A DNA stretch of 64,000 bases, taken from positions 315,458,513-315,522,512 of the forward strand of contig CM051459.1 of NCBI GenBank assembly GCA_028095005.1, read 5' to 3'. The position numbers and the translations under genes are program-made. The notes under the pieces were generated by a model. It saw only the letters and a program-made list of their open reading frames with translations. It ran no database searches and was not told the DNA's origin. Each line of letters opens with the position of its first letter. Position 1 is the first letter of the stretch. The DNA comes from Rhynchospora pubera. Taxonomy: Eukaryota > Streptophyta > Magnoliopsida > Poales > Cyperaceae. Positions 55,038 through 64,000 of this stretch are shown piece by piece.

Positions 55038-55797
55038 GGTGGAACTAAGCAACAAAGGAGATTTAAACAAAATGATAGTAAGAAAAGGCGAATAGGCTAC
55101 GACAAAAACAAAAGTGGTAGAAAGAAAAGCAAGAACAAGAAAGGGTTAGTACCAATATTCGATAGCCGCCGTCAGGCAAGGACATAAGAAGAAGGAGAGA
55201 AGAAAAACAAGGATGAAGGGTTCACCGGAGTAAAGGAAAGAATAAGGGAAAGAAGAAAACTCCTGCAGGGGTACAGTGAATATACTGGAAGTGGAGAGAG
55301 AGACGAATGACGGTTTTGAATCTATATAAAAGACGCGTCTCTTCGATTTTCCCGCCTGGAAGAGGGCGTATCCCTTTTTCAAATCCCAATGAGAAGACAA
55401 ATCGTCGCGACTCGATCCCCCTAAGATGCAATGATGGGAAGATCTTGTAGGATCCCTATAGAAGATCTTGTGGCCCCCTCCCTCTTTCTTTATATTATTA
55501 AATTCACCAAATAACTCTTCTAGCATTGTCTGAGGGCTCGACGATACCAACCCTCACTGTGCGACTGTGTCCGGAGGACTCAGGTACTCGTTACATCATC
55601 ATTGTGCGACTGCGTCGGATGGATTCCGTTATCAACAAACACCCCCTGAGGGCTTGCAGATTATGAGGACTTCGCAGAGAATAAGACGACGAGCCAACAT
55701 CGCTCAAACATCGCCCGATGCCCAATGAAGTCACCTAGAAGTTGCGATAAAAAACTTCTGATAAAATGCAAACATTTACTAGAAGCTTGAGGGCTAA

Positions 55798-56379
55798 TGA
55801 TATGGTCAGATCCGGATACGGGCCTGATAATTATGAAAAGCCTTGTATAAAGCCTTTTTATAGAGAGGAGCCCACGAGCCGTTATGATGAGAGTGGGCCC
55901 GCGGCCGTTGCGCTCAGAGTGGGGTCAGGAACCGTTAAAAGGCGTTTTCACTGGTGGGCCCTCAGGAGGAAACGGTTTCTGAGCACAGATGTCCCTTTCG
56001 TAACGGTCACGAGATGCTATGTGACTTTCGGACGATAGTCGTTCAAAGAGCCTCGACTCAACCTCGCACTCAGCCTCGCCTGAATGGATGTTGGTCGTAG
56101 GCGAGAAAGGAACATGTAGGGGTTGAAGGAGGTTACAGCGACCTTCATGTCGCAGTTGAATAAGGAAGATGAGAACACGAAGAGGCCACAAAAGATCCGA
56201 TGCGATGGGGGACCACCAGACGACTATAAATAGGAACCCCCCTCTATAGGGAAGGGGGGTTAGACATTCTGTAAACTAAGAAACGCCATGTACTAAACTG
56301 ATTGATAAAAAGATGAAATCCCTATTCTTCTCTACCTAAACTCTTTGTTGAGATCTATGAGCTAGATTGTAGGTTATCA
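55798..56379 (+). mobile_element. 3' LTR of Tat-type element 3 (about 582 bp)
   Basis: TGATATGG follows a purine-rich stretch (agaagcttgagggctaa), and the proposed end is ttATCA at 56379. A TATA box (ctataaatag, 56224-56233) is followed by the perfect inverted repeat AACCCCCC/GGGGGGTT (56235-56261). Copia gag sequence starts immediately after. Without the 5' LTR the ends are inferred. Confidence 0.6.
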
Positions 56380-56450
56380 GTAAGCATTTTATTTGTCATG
56401 ATGAATTTGCAGCATTGAACAATATTAGTACCCAAAAGTCTTGAATACCA

Positions 56451-56999
56451 TTGTTGAATGGAACTAATTTTTCAAATTGGAAAGAGCAACTCGAGATCTG
56501 TCTTGGTGTTCTTGAAATGAACCAAGCATTACGTATGGATAAACCTGAGAAACCAAAGGATGATGCTGCTGATGAAGCAAAAACTGCTTATGCAAAATGG
56601 GAGCGTTCTAATCGCATGCCTCTCATGATTATGAAAAGCATCATTTTTTTGGCAATTCGGGGAGGCATTCCAGAAAAGAATGTTACTGGTGAACTTTTTA
56701 CTACTAAAGAATTTTTAGCCTCTGTTGAGGAGCAGTTTAAGAGTACATCAAAGGCTAATGCAAGTGCTCTCATAATGAAAATGCTCACTATCAAGTATAA
56801 TGGGACTAGCGGTGTACGTGAACATATCATGATGATGAATGATATGGCCGCAAAATTAAATGGCATGGACATGGCAATTTCTGATGGATTTTTGGCTCAT
56901 TTCATTATGACTTCTCTTCCTGCTCAGTTTGGTCCTTTCAAGATCAATTACAACACACAGAAAGAGAAGTGGAAAATGAGCAAATTGATTGCCATGTAA
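56451..56999 (+). pseudogene. Copia gag
   Basis: The frame runs LLNGTNFSNWKEQLEICLGV, then SIIFLAIRGGIPEKNV, KFNG-type sequence, YNGTSGVREHIMMMNDMA and SLPAQFGPFKINYNT: a UBN2-type copia Gag, which forms the particle shell. It ends at a TAA coinciding with loss of the downstream CCHC knuckle. After it, sequence resumes at the protease leader (CTKFRAWLAKKGNDF). The first residues lack an upstream in-frame start because of truncation. Confidence 0.75.
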
Positions 57000-59900
57000 G
57001 GAAGGATTGTACCAAGTTCAGAGCGTGGCTTGCCAAGAAGGGCAATGATTTTAATTACATGATTTGTGAGTCTCTTTTAATTGATGTTTCCTTAAATACG
57101 TGGTGAGTTGACATTGGTGCCTCTGTGCACATTACGAACTCATTGCAGGGATTCCTTTCCGTGAGGATGCTGGAAAAGGGAAAAAGGAAGCTTAAATTAG
57201 CCAATAGATGAATTAGAGGCTGAAGTGGAGGCCGTTGGAACTCTTCGTTTAGTCTTGAAGAGTGGCTTTATTCTCTATTTGCATGATGTAGTTTATATTC
57301 CTAGTGTGATTAGGAATTTAATTTCTGTTTCTAGACTTGATGTGTGTGGTTTTATGTTTCAGTTTTGGAAATAATGAGTTGAGACTATATCATAACTCTA
57401 AGTTTTTTGGTTCTGGATTATTATGTGACAATCTATATAAATTATGTTTGGATTCTTCCTTTTCTGATTCTTTATTATCCCTGAATGTTAATTGTGTTGA
57501 TCATAAACGTGGCACAAAGAGAAATCGTGATGTTGGATATTCTTCCAAATTATGGCATCGCAGATTGGGTCATATTTCAAGAGATAGAATGCAACGTCTC
57601 ATTAAAAATGAAATTCTCCCAACAATAGATTTTTCTGATTTTCAAAACTGCATTGAATGTGTTAACGGAAAATTTGTTAAGGAAAATAAGAATGGAGCCA
57701 CTCGATGTGGGGGACTATCGGAATTAATTCACACCGATATATGCGGCCTTTTTCCCACTCCGAGTCTCAACGGACATAAATCATTCATTACTTTTATTGA
57801 TGATTACTTACGCTATGCCTATGTGTTTTTAATTTTTGAAAAATCTGAAGCACTAGACAAATTTAAGATTTTTAAGGCTGAAGTTGAAAATTAGCATAAT
57901 CTTAAAATTAAAGTAGTGCGATCAGATAGAGGCGGTGAGTATTATGGTAGGCACACTGACTTGGGTCAAAGTCCAGGTCCATTCGCTTTGTTTCTTCAAG
58001 AAAGTGGTATTATTCATCAATTCTCTATGCCGGGTGATCCTCGGCAAAATGGAGTGGCTGAAAGGCGTAATCGTACATTAATGGATATGGTACATAGTAA
58101 GATATGCAATACCACTTTACCAGAATATTTGTGGTCCGAGGCTTTAAAAACAGCAACACATGTTCTCAATCGAGTTCCTAGTAAATCTGTTCCAGCAACA
58201 CCTTATGAATTGTGGACTGGAAGAAAACCACAACTAGGATACTTACGTGTGTGGGTTATTGGTAGTTAGCCTATCCTGTGTCATATTGAAAAGAATCTTA
58301 TCAAAATTAAGATTCTTAGCAATATTGCCACTATCATCAACATCAAAATCATCAACATCAAAAGGAATAGAAGTAATACTCTCATCCTCACATTCTTCGA
58401 ATTCATCTGTATCCCAATATGGTTCACCATCCAGCTTTCCTGCTGAAGCAAAAGTGTACAATCCACAAATTAAGAAACTGGATTCCAAAACCGTCAGTTG
58501 TTCTTTCATAGGATATCCAGAGAGGTCCAAAGGTTTTAGATTTTATTGTCCCATGCATACCACTAGAATAGTTGAGACAAGACATGTAGTATTTTTTGAA
58601 AATGGCAACATTAGTGGGAGTAATGAAAAACGAACTATAAACCTCGATGAAGAAGACCGAATTTATGTTCCAACTTCGGTCATTTCAGAGGCTACAGGTT
58701 CTGTTTCTCCTTTATTACTAAATGAAGGTACTAATGTTAGTAATGTTCCTAACAATGAAGATGTATCTTTGCTGCCACAAGAACCTTTACGCAAGTCGCA
58801 AAGAAAACGAAAATTTGCAATACCTGATGATTATATTGTATACCTTACTGAAGAAGGTGGCAATATAGGTCATGGAGATGATCCTATCTCCTTCAAGGAC
58901 GCCATGAAAAGTGATAAGTCATCTCAGTGGCTGGAAGCCATGAATGATGAGATGAACTCAATGCAACAAAATGATGTTTGGGATCTTGTTGAGTTACCTA
59001 AAGGTGTTAAACCCGTAGGATGTAAATGGGTTTACAAAACTAAAACAGATTCTCATGGTAACATTGAAAGATACAAGGCCCGACTAGTTGCTAAATGCTT
59101 TACACAACAAGAAGGTATACATTATGATAATATTTTTTCTCCTATCTCAAAGAAAGATTCATTAAGAATTGTTTTAGCTCTTGTAGCTCATTATGATCTC
59201 AAGTTGCATTAAATGGACGTGAAAACCGCATTTCTTAATGGTGACTTGCATGAAGAAATTTTTATGAAACAACCTGAAGGTTTTATTGATAAAGGCAAGG
59301 TACATATGGGCTGTCAATTGAAGCGATCAATTTATGGGTTAAAGCAAGCTTCAAGACAGTGGTATCTCAAGTTTGATGAGATCATAACAGAATTTGGATT
59401 TCAAGAAAACACTTTTGATCAATGCATATATCTCAAGGTTAGTGGGAGAAGATTTATCATTTTTGTTTTGTATGTGGATGACATTTTGTTAGCAAGCAGT
59501 GATTTAGACATGTTGTACGAGACAAAACGTTTTCTTTCAAAGAAATTTGAAATTGAAGATCTTGGTGAAGCCTCTTATGTCATAGGCATTGAAATCCACC
59601 GTGATCGGTCTCGTGGTCCCTTAGGTTTATCACAAAAGGCATATATCGAGAAAATTCTTAAGCGCTACAATATGCAAAATTGTTCTCCAAGTGTTGCTCC
59701 CATTTTCAAAGGTGACAAATTCAGCAAGGCTCAATGTTCCAAAACTGAATCAGAACGTAAGCAAATGGAAAAGAATGAGTATGCTTCGGTTGTTGGAAGT
59801 TTAATGTATGCTAAAGTTTGCACACGTCCTGATATTGCGTTTGTAGTTGGCATGCTCGGCCGATATCAATCAAATCCAGGACTGGATCATTGGCGAGCTG

Positions 59901-60451
59901 CTAAGGAAGTCTTACGCTATTTGCAAGGGACTAAAGACTACATGCTTACTTACAGAAAGTCCGATAACCTTCAGGTTATTGGTTATTCCGATTCGGATTT
60001 TGCTGGATGTGTAGACACGAAAAAATCCACATCAGGATACATATTCATGCTTGCAGGGGGACCAATTTCATGGAAGAGTGCCAAACAGTCCTTAGTTGCA
60101 TCTTCCACTATGCAAGCAGAATTTGTGGCGTGTTTTGAAGCTACTGGTCAAGCGGTTTGGTTGAAGAATTTCATACATGAACTTCAAGTAATTGAAAGTA
60201 TTGCAAGACCACTCACGCTATTTTGTGATAATGAGACTGTTGTTTTCTTCTCTAAAAACAACAAGTCCAGCGGTGCTACTAAATGGATTGAAATCAAATA
60301 TCTTGTTGTTAGACAGAAAATTAATGATAATGTTATTGTCATACAACACATCAATACAAGATCTATGTTAGTTGATTCTCTAACAAAAGCACTACCACCT
60401 ACTCTTTTCAAAGAGCATGTAGCGGGCATGGGTTTGGTTAGTGACTTGTGA
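57000..60451 (+). pseudogene. Copia pol: protease, integrase, reverse transcriptase, RNase H (decayed)
   Basis: The protease site reads VDIGAS instead of the usual DSGA, after an in-frame TGA (about 57113). The GAG-pre-integrase region (KLWHRRLGHISRDRMQRLI) and integrase core (HTDICG, FIDDY, SDRGGEYYG, PRQNGVAERRNRTL) follow, with TAG at 57892. A foreign 180-bp insert splits the region after LRVW at about 58256. RT and RNase H follow: GCKWVYKTKTDSHGN, then TAA at 59210, MDVKTAFLNGDLHEE, LYVDDILLAS, GSLMYAKVCTRPDIAF, SDSDFAGCVDTKKSTSGY and FVACFEATGQAVWL, ending at 60451. RT retains YVDD. At least one shift occurs near 57365. Non-functional. Confidence 0.85.
58256..58437 (-). other. About 180-bp foreign insert inside copia pol, open on the minus strand
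   Basis: The copia text LRVW...PAEAKVYNPQIKK is interrupted by about 182 bp unrelated to copia. On the minus strand the insert is fully open (LDGEPYWDTDEFEECEDES, then an acidic PFDVDDFDVDDSGNIAKN part, then NFDKILFNMTQDRLT). It looks like a captured exon of another gene or transposon. I do not recognise the source. No clear target duplication was seen. Confidence 0.6.
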
Positions 60452-60778
60452 TGTTGTAATGAACAATAATGTATTTATTAAGTTATGTATTGAAGCTTCA
60501 TTTATGTATTGACTGAATTTATATTGTTTGCTTATTTCTTATGTTTGCGCATTAATGTAATTTATATAAGCAAATATACTTATGTGGATCGAATGAATTT
60601 AATTAACCATATGTTGGAAAGAATGTCATTTCTATAATTAATAGGGATCAAATAACATTAATAGTTATTTTAATTATATTAGTTTAGTTTGGTAATTCTA
60701 ACTGAACAAGGTTTATGTTTTTATTGGACAATTCTGAATTTGTGTTTTATTATGATATTTTATAGGCCAAGTGGGAGA

Positions 60779-61225
60779 ATGTTATAATTAATATTATTAA
60801 TTATATATTATTAATTATAACATTATGTGGCCTATATATTAAATATAAACCAAGTTCATTTATGAAAATTATCTAAAGGGTACATTGGATTTTGATGGAA
60901 AATCCAATAGACCAGATTAATTACAAATTCTGATCCCTTTAATTGCCTTAGTGAATTTGTTTTTTCTCTCTCCTGTCATATTGGCATCTTTTCATGATTT
61001 TCTCCCACAAAAATTAAGAGAGGCAGAAGAGGAAAAATAACGTCATTTTTACCATCAATCACACTACGGAAAATTAAAGAAGATCATATAATCCGCCTTA
61101 CGATATGTCTTCACTTCAATCCTGTGAGTTTTATTATAATTTATTGATTTTATATGAAATACGTTGATTCTAGAATGTTAATTAAAAATATTTTTATGAA
61201 TTAATATTTTACGTCTATCAGACAC
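60779..61225 (+). mobile_element. Copia 3' LTR (right end approximate)
   Basis: Starts TGTTATAATTAATA after the PPT. The first 43 bp are almost a palindrome (TGTTATAATTAATA paired with TATTAATTATAACA). A TATA-like ctatatattaaatataaacc lies at about 60833. The end is placed near 61220 by sequence character only. Confidence 0.6.
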
Positions 61226-61461
61226 AACTTATATTTGTGTTTGTTTGACCATAAGAGATGGTCAAAGAAATTATCATCAATGCACCAAAAAATGAAAGTG
61301 TAAACAAGAAAATAATGAAAGAAATAATCCGACTAGACAATACTGGTGCTCGAAGTCTGGAATGACAATTAGTTTATAGATATACATTCATTTGAACTGT
61401 GAATTAATAGTCTAAAATGTGTTAAAAAAATTCTAAAAAAATAGTTGCCAGAAATTAATAC

Positions 61462-61711
61462 CGAAAAAATCCACGATCAATCTGCCATCGCTGAACCGGT
61501 GAGAGGGGCGGTGGAAAAAAGTCTGTCCATAAGGCAAATTATCACTAGGCACGGGCGGCGACTTGAGTTTCTTAGCCAACACATTTAAGTTACCAGTATC
61601 AGTGTATGAATCACCGAAGCTAAATATCGAGTCGAATGCATGCGATGGAATTAGTTGAATTGACAACAGAAACAAAAAAAGAGAAAGGATGAATGGAATT
61701 GTGTGCTTCAT
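61462..61711 (-). pseudogene. GDSL esterase/lipase, exon 1 only
   Basis: ATG at 61711. The signal peptide is MKHTIPFILSLFLFLLSIQL...SHA. GDSL block I follows (FDSIFSFGDSYTDTGNL, with the nucleophile Ser in GDS), then PYGQTFFHRPSHRFSDGRLI and VDFF. A donor (TTTTTCG|gtattaat) follows at 61462, the conserved end of exon 1 in plant GDSL lipases. The catalytic Asp/His blocks of later exons should lie to the left, but a copia LTR begins about 240 bp away and no other GDSL exon is found in the window. Secreted members hydrolyse acyl esters in cell walls or apoplast. Exon 1 itself is undamaged. Confidence 0.85.
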
Positions 61712-61877
61712 TTGTAGCAGACTAGCTGTACATAGATAAAAGGAATGAAGATTGATGAAAAACTACACTGTCTTTTTCTTTTTGTTTGTTGGGAATAGGA
61801 AGAATTTAATGTGTAGATAATATGTATCTCAAAACATTTTAGTTTCTGTCAAAGCCGACAAATTAAAACAATGCTCT

Positions 61878-61888
61878 CTATTTATAGG
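61878..61888 (-). promoter_or_regulatory. TATA box of the GDSL gene
   Basis: The minus strand reads cctataaatag, about 170 bp upstream of the GDSL start codon, a plausible distance for a plant promoter with a 5' leader of about 130 bp. Confidence 0.6.
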
Positions 61889-61889
61889 A

Positions 61890-62874
61890 TTAATATAGTG
61901 GTTAATATTTACTGACAGTTGTAATCAGAGAGAAAAACGGAAGGGTGTTTAAAATAATATTTGAATTGAAAGAGGTTTTATTATTTTTTTAATTGCTTTT
62001 CATTCCATCGTATTTTCACGTTGGTTGGATATGATTCATTACAGAGATTGGATAAAAGCAAAATGATAATGATATATACAATAATCATGACTATGATTTC
62101 ATTGCCCACAAGATATTGTCGTAGTGGAATTAGATTAAGAAAGATGTACATTCATAAATTTATAACTTTTCAAGCTTATTTAATATTAAAATAATAGAAC
62201 AAAAAAATTAACATATTAAAGTACAGGCCAACCTTAAGCTTGAGATTGTCGAGGTTGGGGACCTAAAAAGTTATATACTAAGTTTGTTAAATTTGTCAAA
62301 CTCATTTAAATTTTGATGCACGAGCAATAAAGAAAGATATTGAAAAAAGTATGAAAAAGAGAGATTTTAGTTATGAGATCATACAAATTCTCAATTTTTT
62401 TGATAAATTTTAATTCTAAAACAACACTTTCTCTCTAAGGACATGGTGCCGGTCTTAAATAAATAAATACAAAATCTTAAAAAGACAAAATACATAAAAA
62501 GTACTAATGACCCTAAAAAGTCCACAAAGGAAGACTCAGATTGTGAATTTGAGACCATGAAATAAGAAGACCAATCTATGATCATAGATTTTGGGATTTG
62601 GGTTGTGGAGCTCCAGTCAAAATTTCAGCCCAGACAATCAAATAAAAAATTACGCCCTTTTTTATGAAGTCTGCGCATACCATATTGCATCAATCTTGTT
62701 CGGTTTCTATGGAATTTGGGTGTGATTGAATTGGATATAGATTTAATCTTTCTTTAGTTTGTTAGTTTAGATTGAACTGTACATTTAATCATGTCTCAAT
62801 CTGATTAGTCTGTATTGTAATGTGTAATTAATATTTCTACTTCCTATTTCATTATCTACAAATATTTTACTTAA
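61890..62874. other. Upstream region of the GDSL exon; no gene seen
   Basis: AT-rich sequence. A 64-codon minus-strand frame (62391-62585) resembles nothing known. Probably promoter-distal and intergenic DNA. Confidence 0.5.
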
Positions 62875-63280
62875 GAGAAATGTTAGAGTCTAATATATTG
62901 GATGGATGGGATTCGTCCCATACGGTCGTTTTCATGTTTTTGAATTTCAAATAACCAATCCGAACTGTTCAATATATTCTCCATATTGAAAACTTATAAG
63001 AATCCAATTTTTACATTTTTTTTATATTTTTTACTATTTTTTTTTTGGTATTTTACAAAATCGGTGTTATTGGACGTTCCATAAAATTTATATCATGAGT
63101 TTCAAAAATACCAAAAAAAATAGTTACAAAGTAAAAAAAATGTAAAAAATGGTTTCTTACAAGTTTTCAATAGGGAGAACATATTGAACGGTTCAGATTA
63201 GTTATTAAAAATTTAAAACCGTGAAAACGATCATATTTGACGGACCTATCTGTCTATTATATTAGATACTAGCATTTCTC
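62875..63280. mobile_element. MITE, Mutator-type, 9-bp target duplication
   Basis: 406 bp with long inverted arms (about 170 bp): left gagaaatgttagagtctaat, right complement gagaaatgctagtatctaat. It is flanked by perfect TTTACTTAA repeats (62866-62874 and 63281-63289). A 9-bp duplication and long terminal inverted repeats point to Mutator-like elements. No coding capacity. Confidence 0.85.
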
Positions 63281-63349
63281 TTTACTTAATAGCAAACAAT
63301 AAGTTGTATTAAATTTATTATCTCATGATAAGTAAATGAAATAATAATA

Positions 63350-63727
63350 GAGAAAGTTTACTATGCACTATAGTGCATAGAGTTTTCTATGCACCGCGGA
63401 CTCTTTCAGGAGTATTTTTGTAAATTTAAAAATCTAATTTAACCAATTTAATCTACATATTGAAATCTTATAGCAAACCAAATTTTACAATTTTTGAGAT
63501 TTTATTACTATTTTTTCCGAATTTTTGAAAACATATCATTTTTGGAATGTTATACTATTTACAATATTCCAAAAATGACATGTTTTAAAAAATAGTAATA
63601 AAATCTAAAAAATTGTAAAATTTGGTTTGCTATGAAATTTTATTATATAGATTAAATTGGTTGAATTAGATTTGTCAATTTATAAAAATACCCTTGAAAA
63701 AATCTGCGGTGCATATTAAACTTTCTC
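63350..63727. mobile_element. MITE, Mutator-type, second family, 9-bp target duplication
   Basis: 378 bp, left arm gagaaagtttactatgcac, right complement gagaaagtttaatatgcacc. The arms pair over most of their length (e.g. aaatctaatt.aaccaattta and agcaaaccaaattttacaat). It is flanked by perfect ATAATAATA (63341-63349 and 63728-63736). It lies 70 bp from the previous MITE and shares only the terminal GAGAAA. Confidence 0.85.
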
Positions 63728-63736
63728 ATAATAATA

Positions 63737-64000
63737 ACTCTTATTGTTTACCCTTTGCTAAAAGCTAAATACGTAATTTGTGTTTGTGTTTTTTATTTAC
63801 CAATTACCATTTATTTCAAATCTTACTGTTCACTCTCTCATTCTCTCCACCCTTTCTATTCTTAAAGCCCCATTTGTTCGAAGAAATCTCATTCTAATGA
63901 ATGCTTACTACTTTGTCTAGGCACTAATTCTTGTTTGGTATTACGGAATTAGTTACATTGATTAGTGTCATCTGCAGTTTTGTCATTTCTGAACACACTC
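63737..64000. other. Window end; nothing recognised
   Basis: AT-rich sequence without a convincing gene or repeat in 264 bp. Confidence 0.5.

Larger units (their letters stand above)
56380..61225 (+). mobile_element. Ty1/copia element, 5' truncated
   Basis: Contains gag, a decayed protease, integrase, reverse transcriptase/RNase H, a PPT (ggccaagtgggagaa, ending 60778) and a 3' LTR starting TGTTATAATT at 60779. The 5' LTR, PBS and start of gag are missing where the Tat-type LTR ends. The 3' LTR right end is uncertain (about 61220). The copia element sits in intron 1 of the GDSL gene to its right. Confidence 0.8.

Noticed and set aside
58243..58530. 95-residue minus-strand ORF taken as a whole gene
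   Set aside because: Only its central part is the foreign insert; both ends are copia pol read backwards.

Overview
This is nuclear DNA from a flowering plant, probably a eudicot; I cannot place it more finely. The evidence is AT-rich sequence with GT-AG introns, Tat- and Athila-type Ty3 elements, a Ty1/copia element, CACTA transposons, Mutator-type MITEs, and fragments of ordinary plant genes (an nsLTP, a GDSL esterase/lipase and a CCHC zinc-knuckle protein). No complete host gene is present. The window is a nested transposon landscape.

Layout. 1-10.6 kb: end of a Ty3 (Tat-type) pol, a repeat-rich spacer, an antisense gene, a polypurine tract (PPT) and an LTR-like region. 10.7-14.2 kb: an apparently intact six-exon antisense gene encoding a plant-mobile-domain (PMD) protein, followed by a second PPT and LTR-like region. 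17.8-21.9 kb: repeat DNA dominated by short hairpins whose stems vary together, ending in a block that also occurs at 10.3 kb. 21.9-27.4 kb: a decayed zinc-knuckle gene with a copia-like solo LTR inside it. 27.4-34.0 kb: the 5' half of a CACTA element with a decayed TNP2 transposase. 34.0-39.8 kb: an Athila-like, apparently non-autonomous element on the minus strand. 39.8-43.4 kb: AT-rich DNA, a foldback MITE and the last coding exon block of an nsLTP gene. 43.45-48.35 kb: the 3' half of a related CACTA element, inserted in the nsLTP exon, with a Ulp1-type SUMO-protease-like gene and a small gene carrying four tandem SUMO-interacting-type motifs. 48.35-56.4 kb: a third Tat-type element (integrase, tandem repeats, two-exon antisense gene, 3' LTR). 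56.4-61.2 kb: a decayed copia element without its 5' end. 61.46-61.9 kb: exon 1 and promoter of a GDSL lipase gene, cut off by the copia element. 62.9-63.7 kb: two MITEs with perfect 9-bp target duplications.

How the parts relate. Three Tat-type elements carry an antisense gene in the same slot just upstream of the PPT, but each encodes a different protein family; two of the three are uninterrupted. The spacers between pol and the antisense gene consist of family-specific tandem hairpins. The two CACTA halves share subterminal palindromes (core AACGGTTA) and an inverted 130-bp segment, so they are one family and perhaps pieces of one rearranged element. The strongest candidates for something undescribed are the covarying hairpin arrays, the interchangeable antisense cassettes, and the pairing of a SUMO-motif array with a Ulp1-like protease in one transposon. 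Exon boundaries and element ends were read by eye. LTR 3' ends are mostly unresolved.
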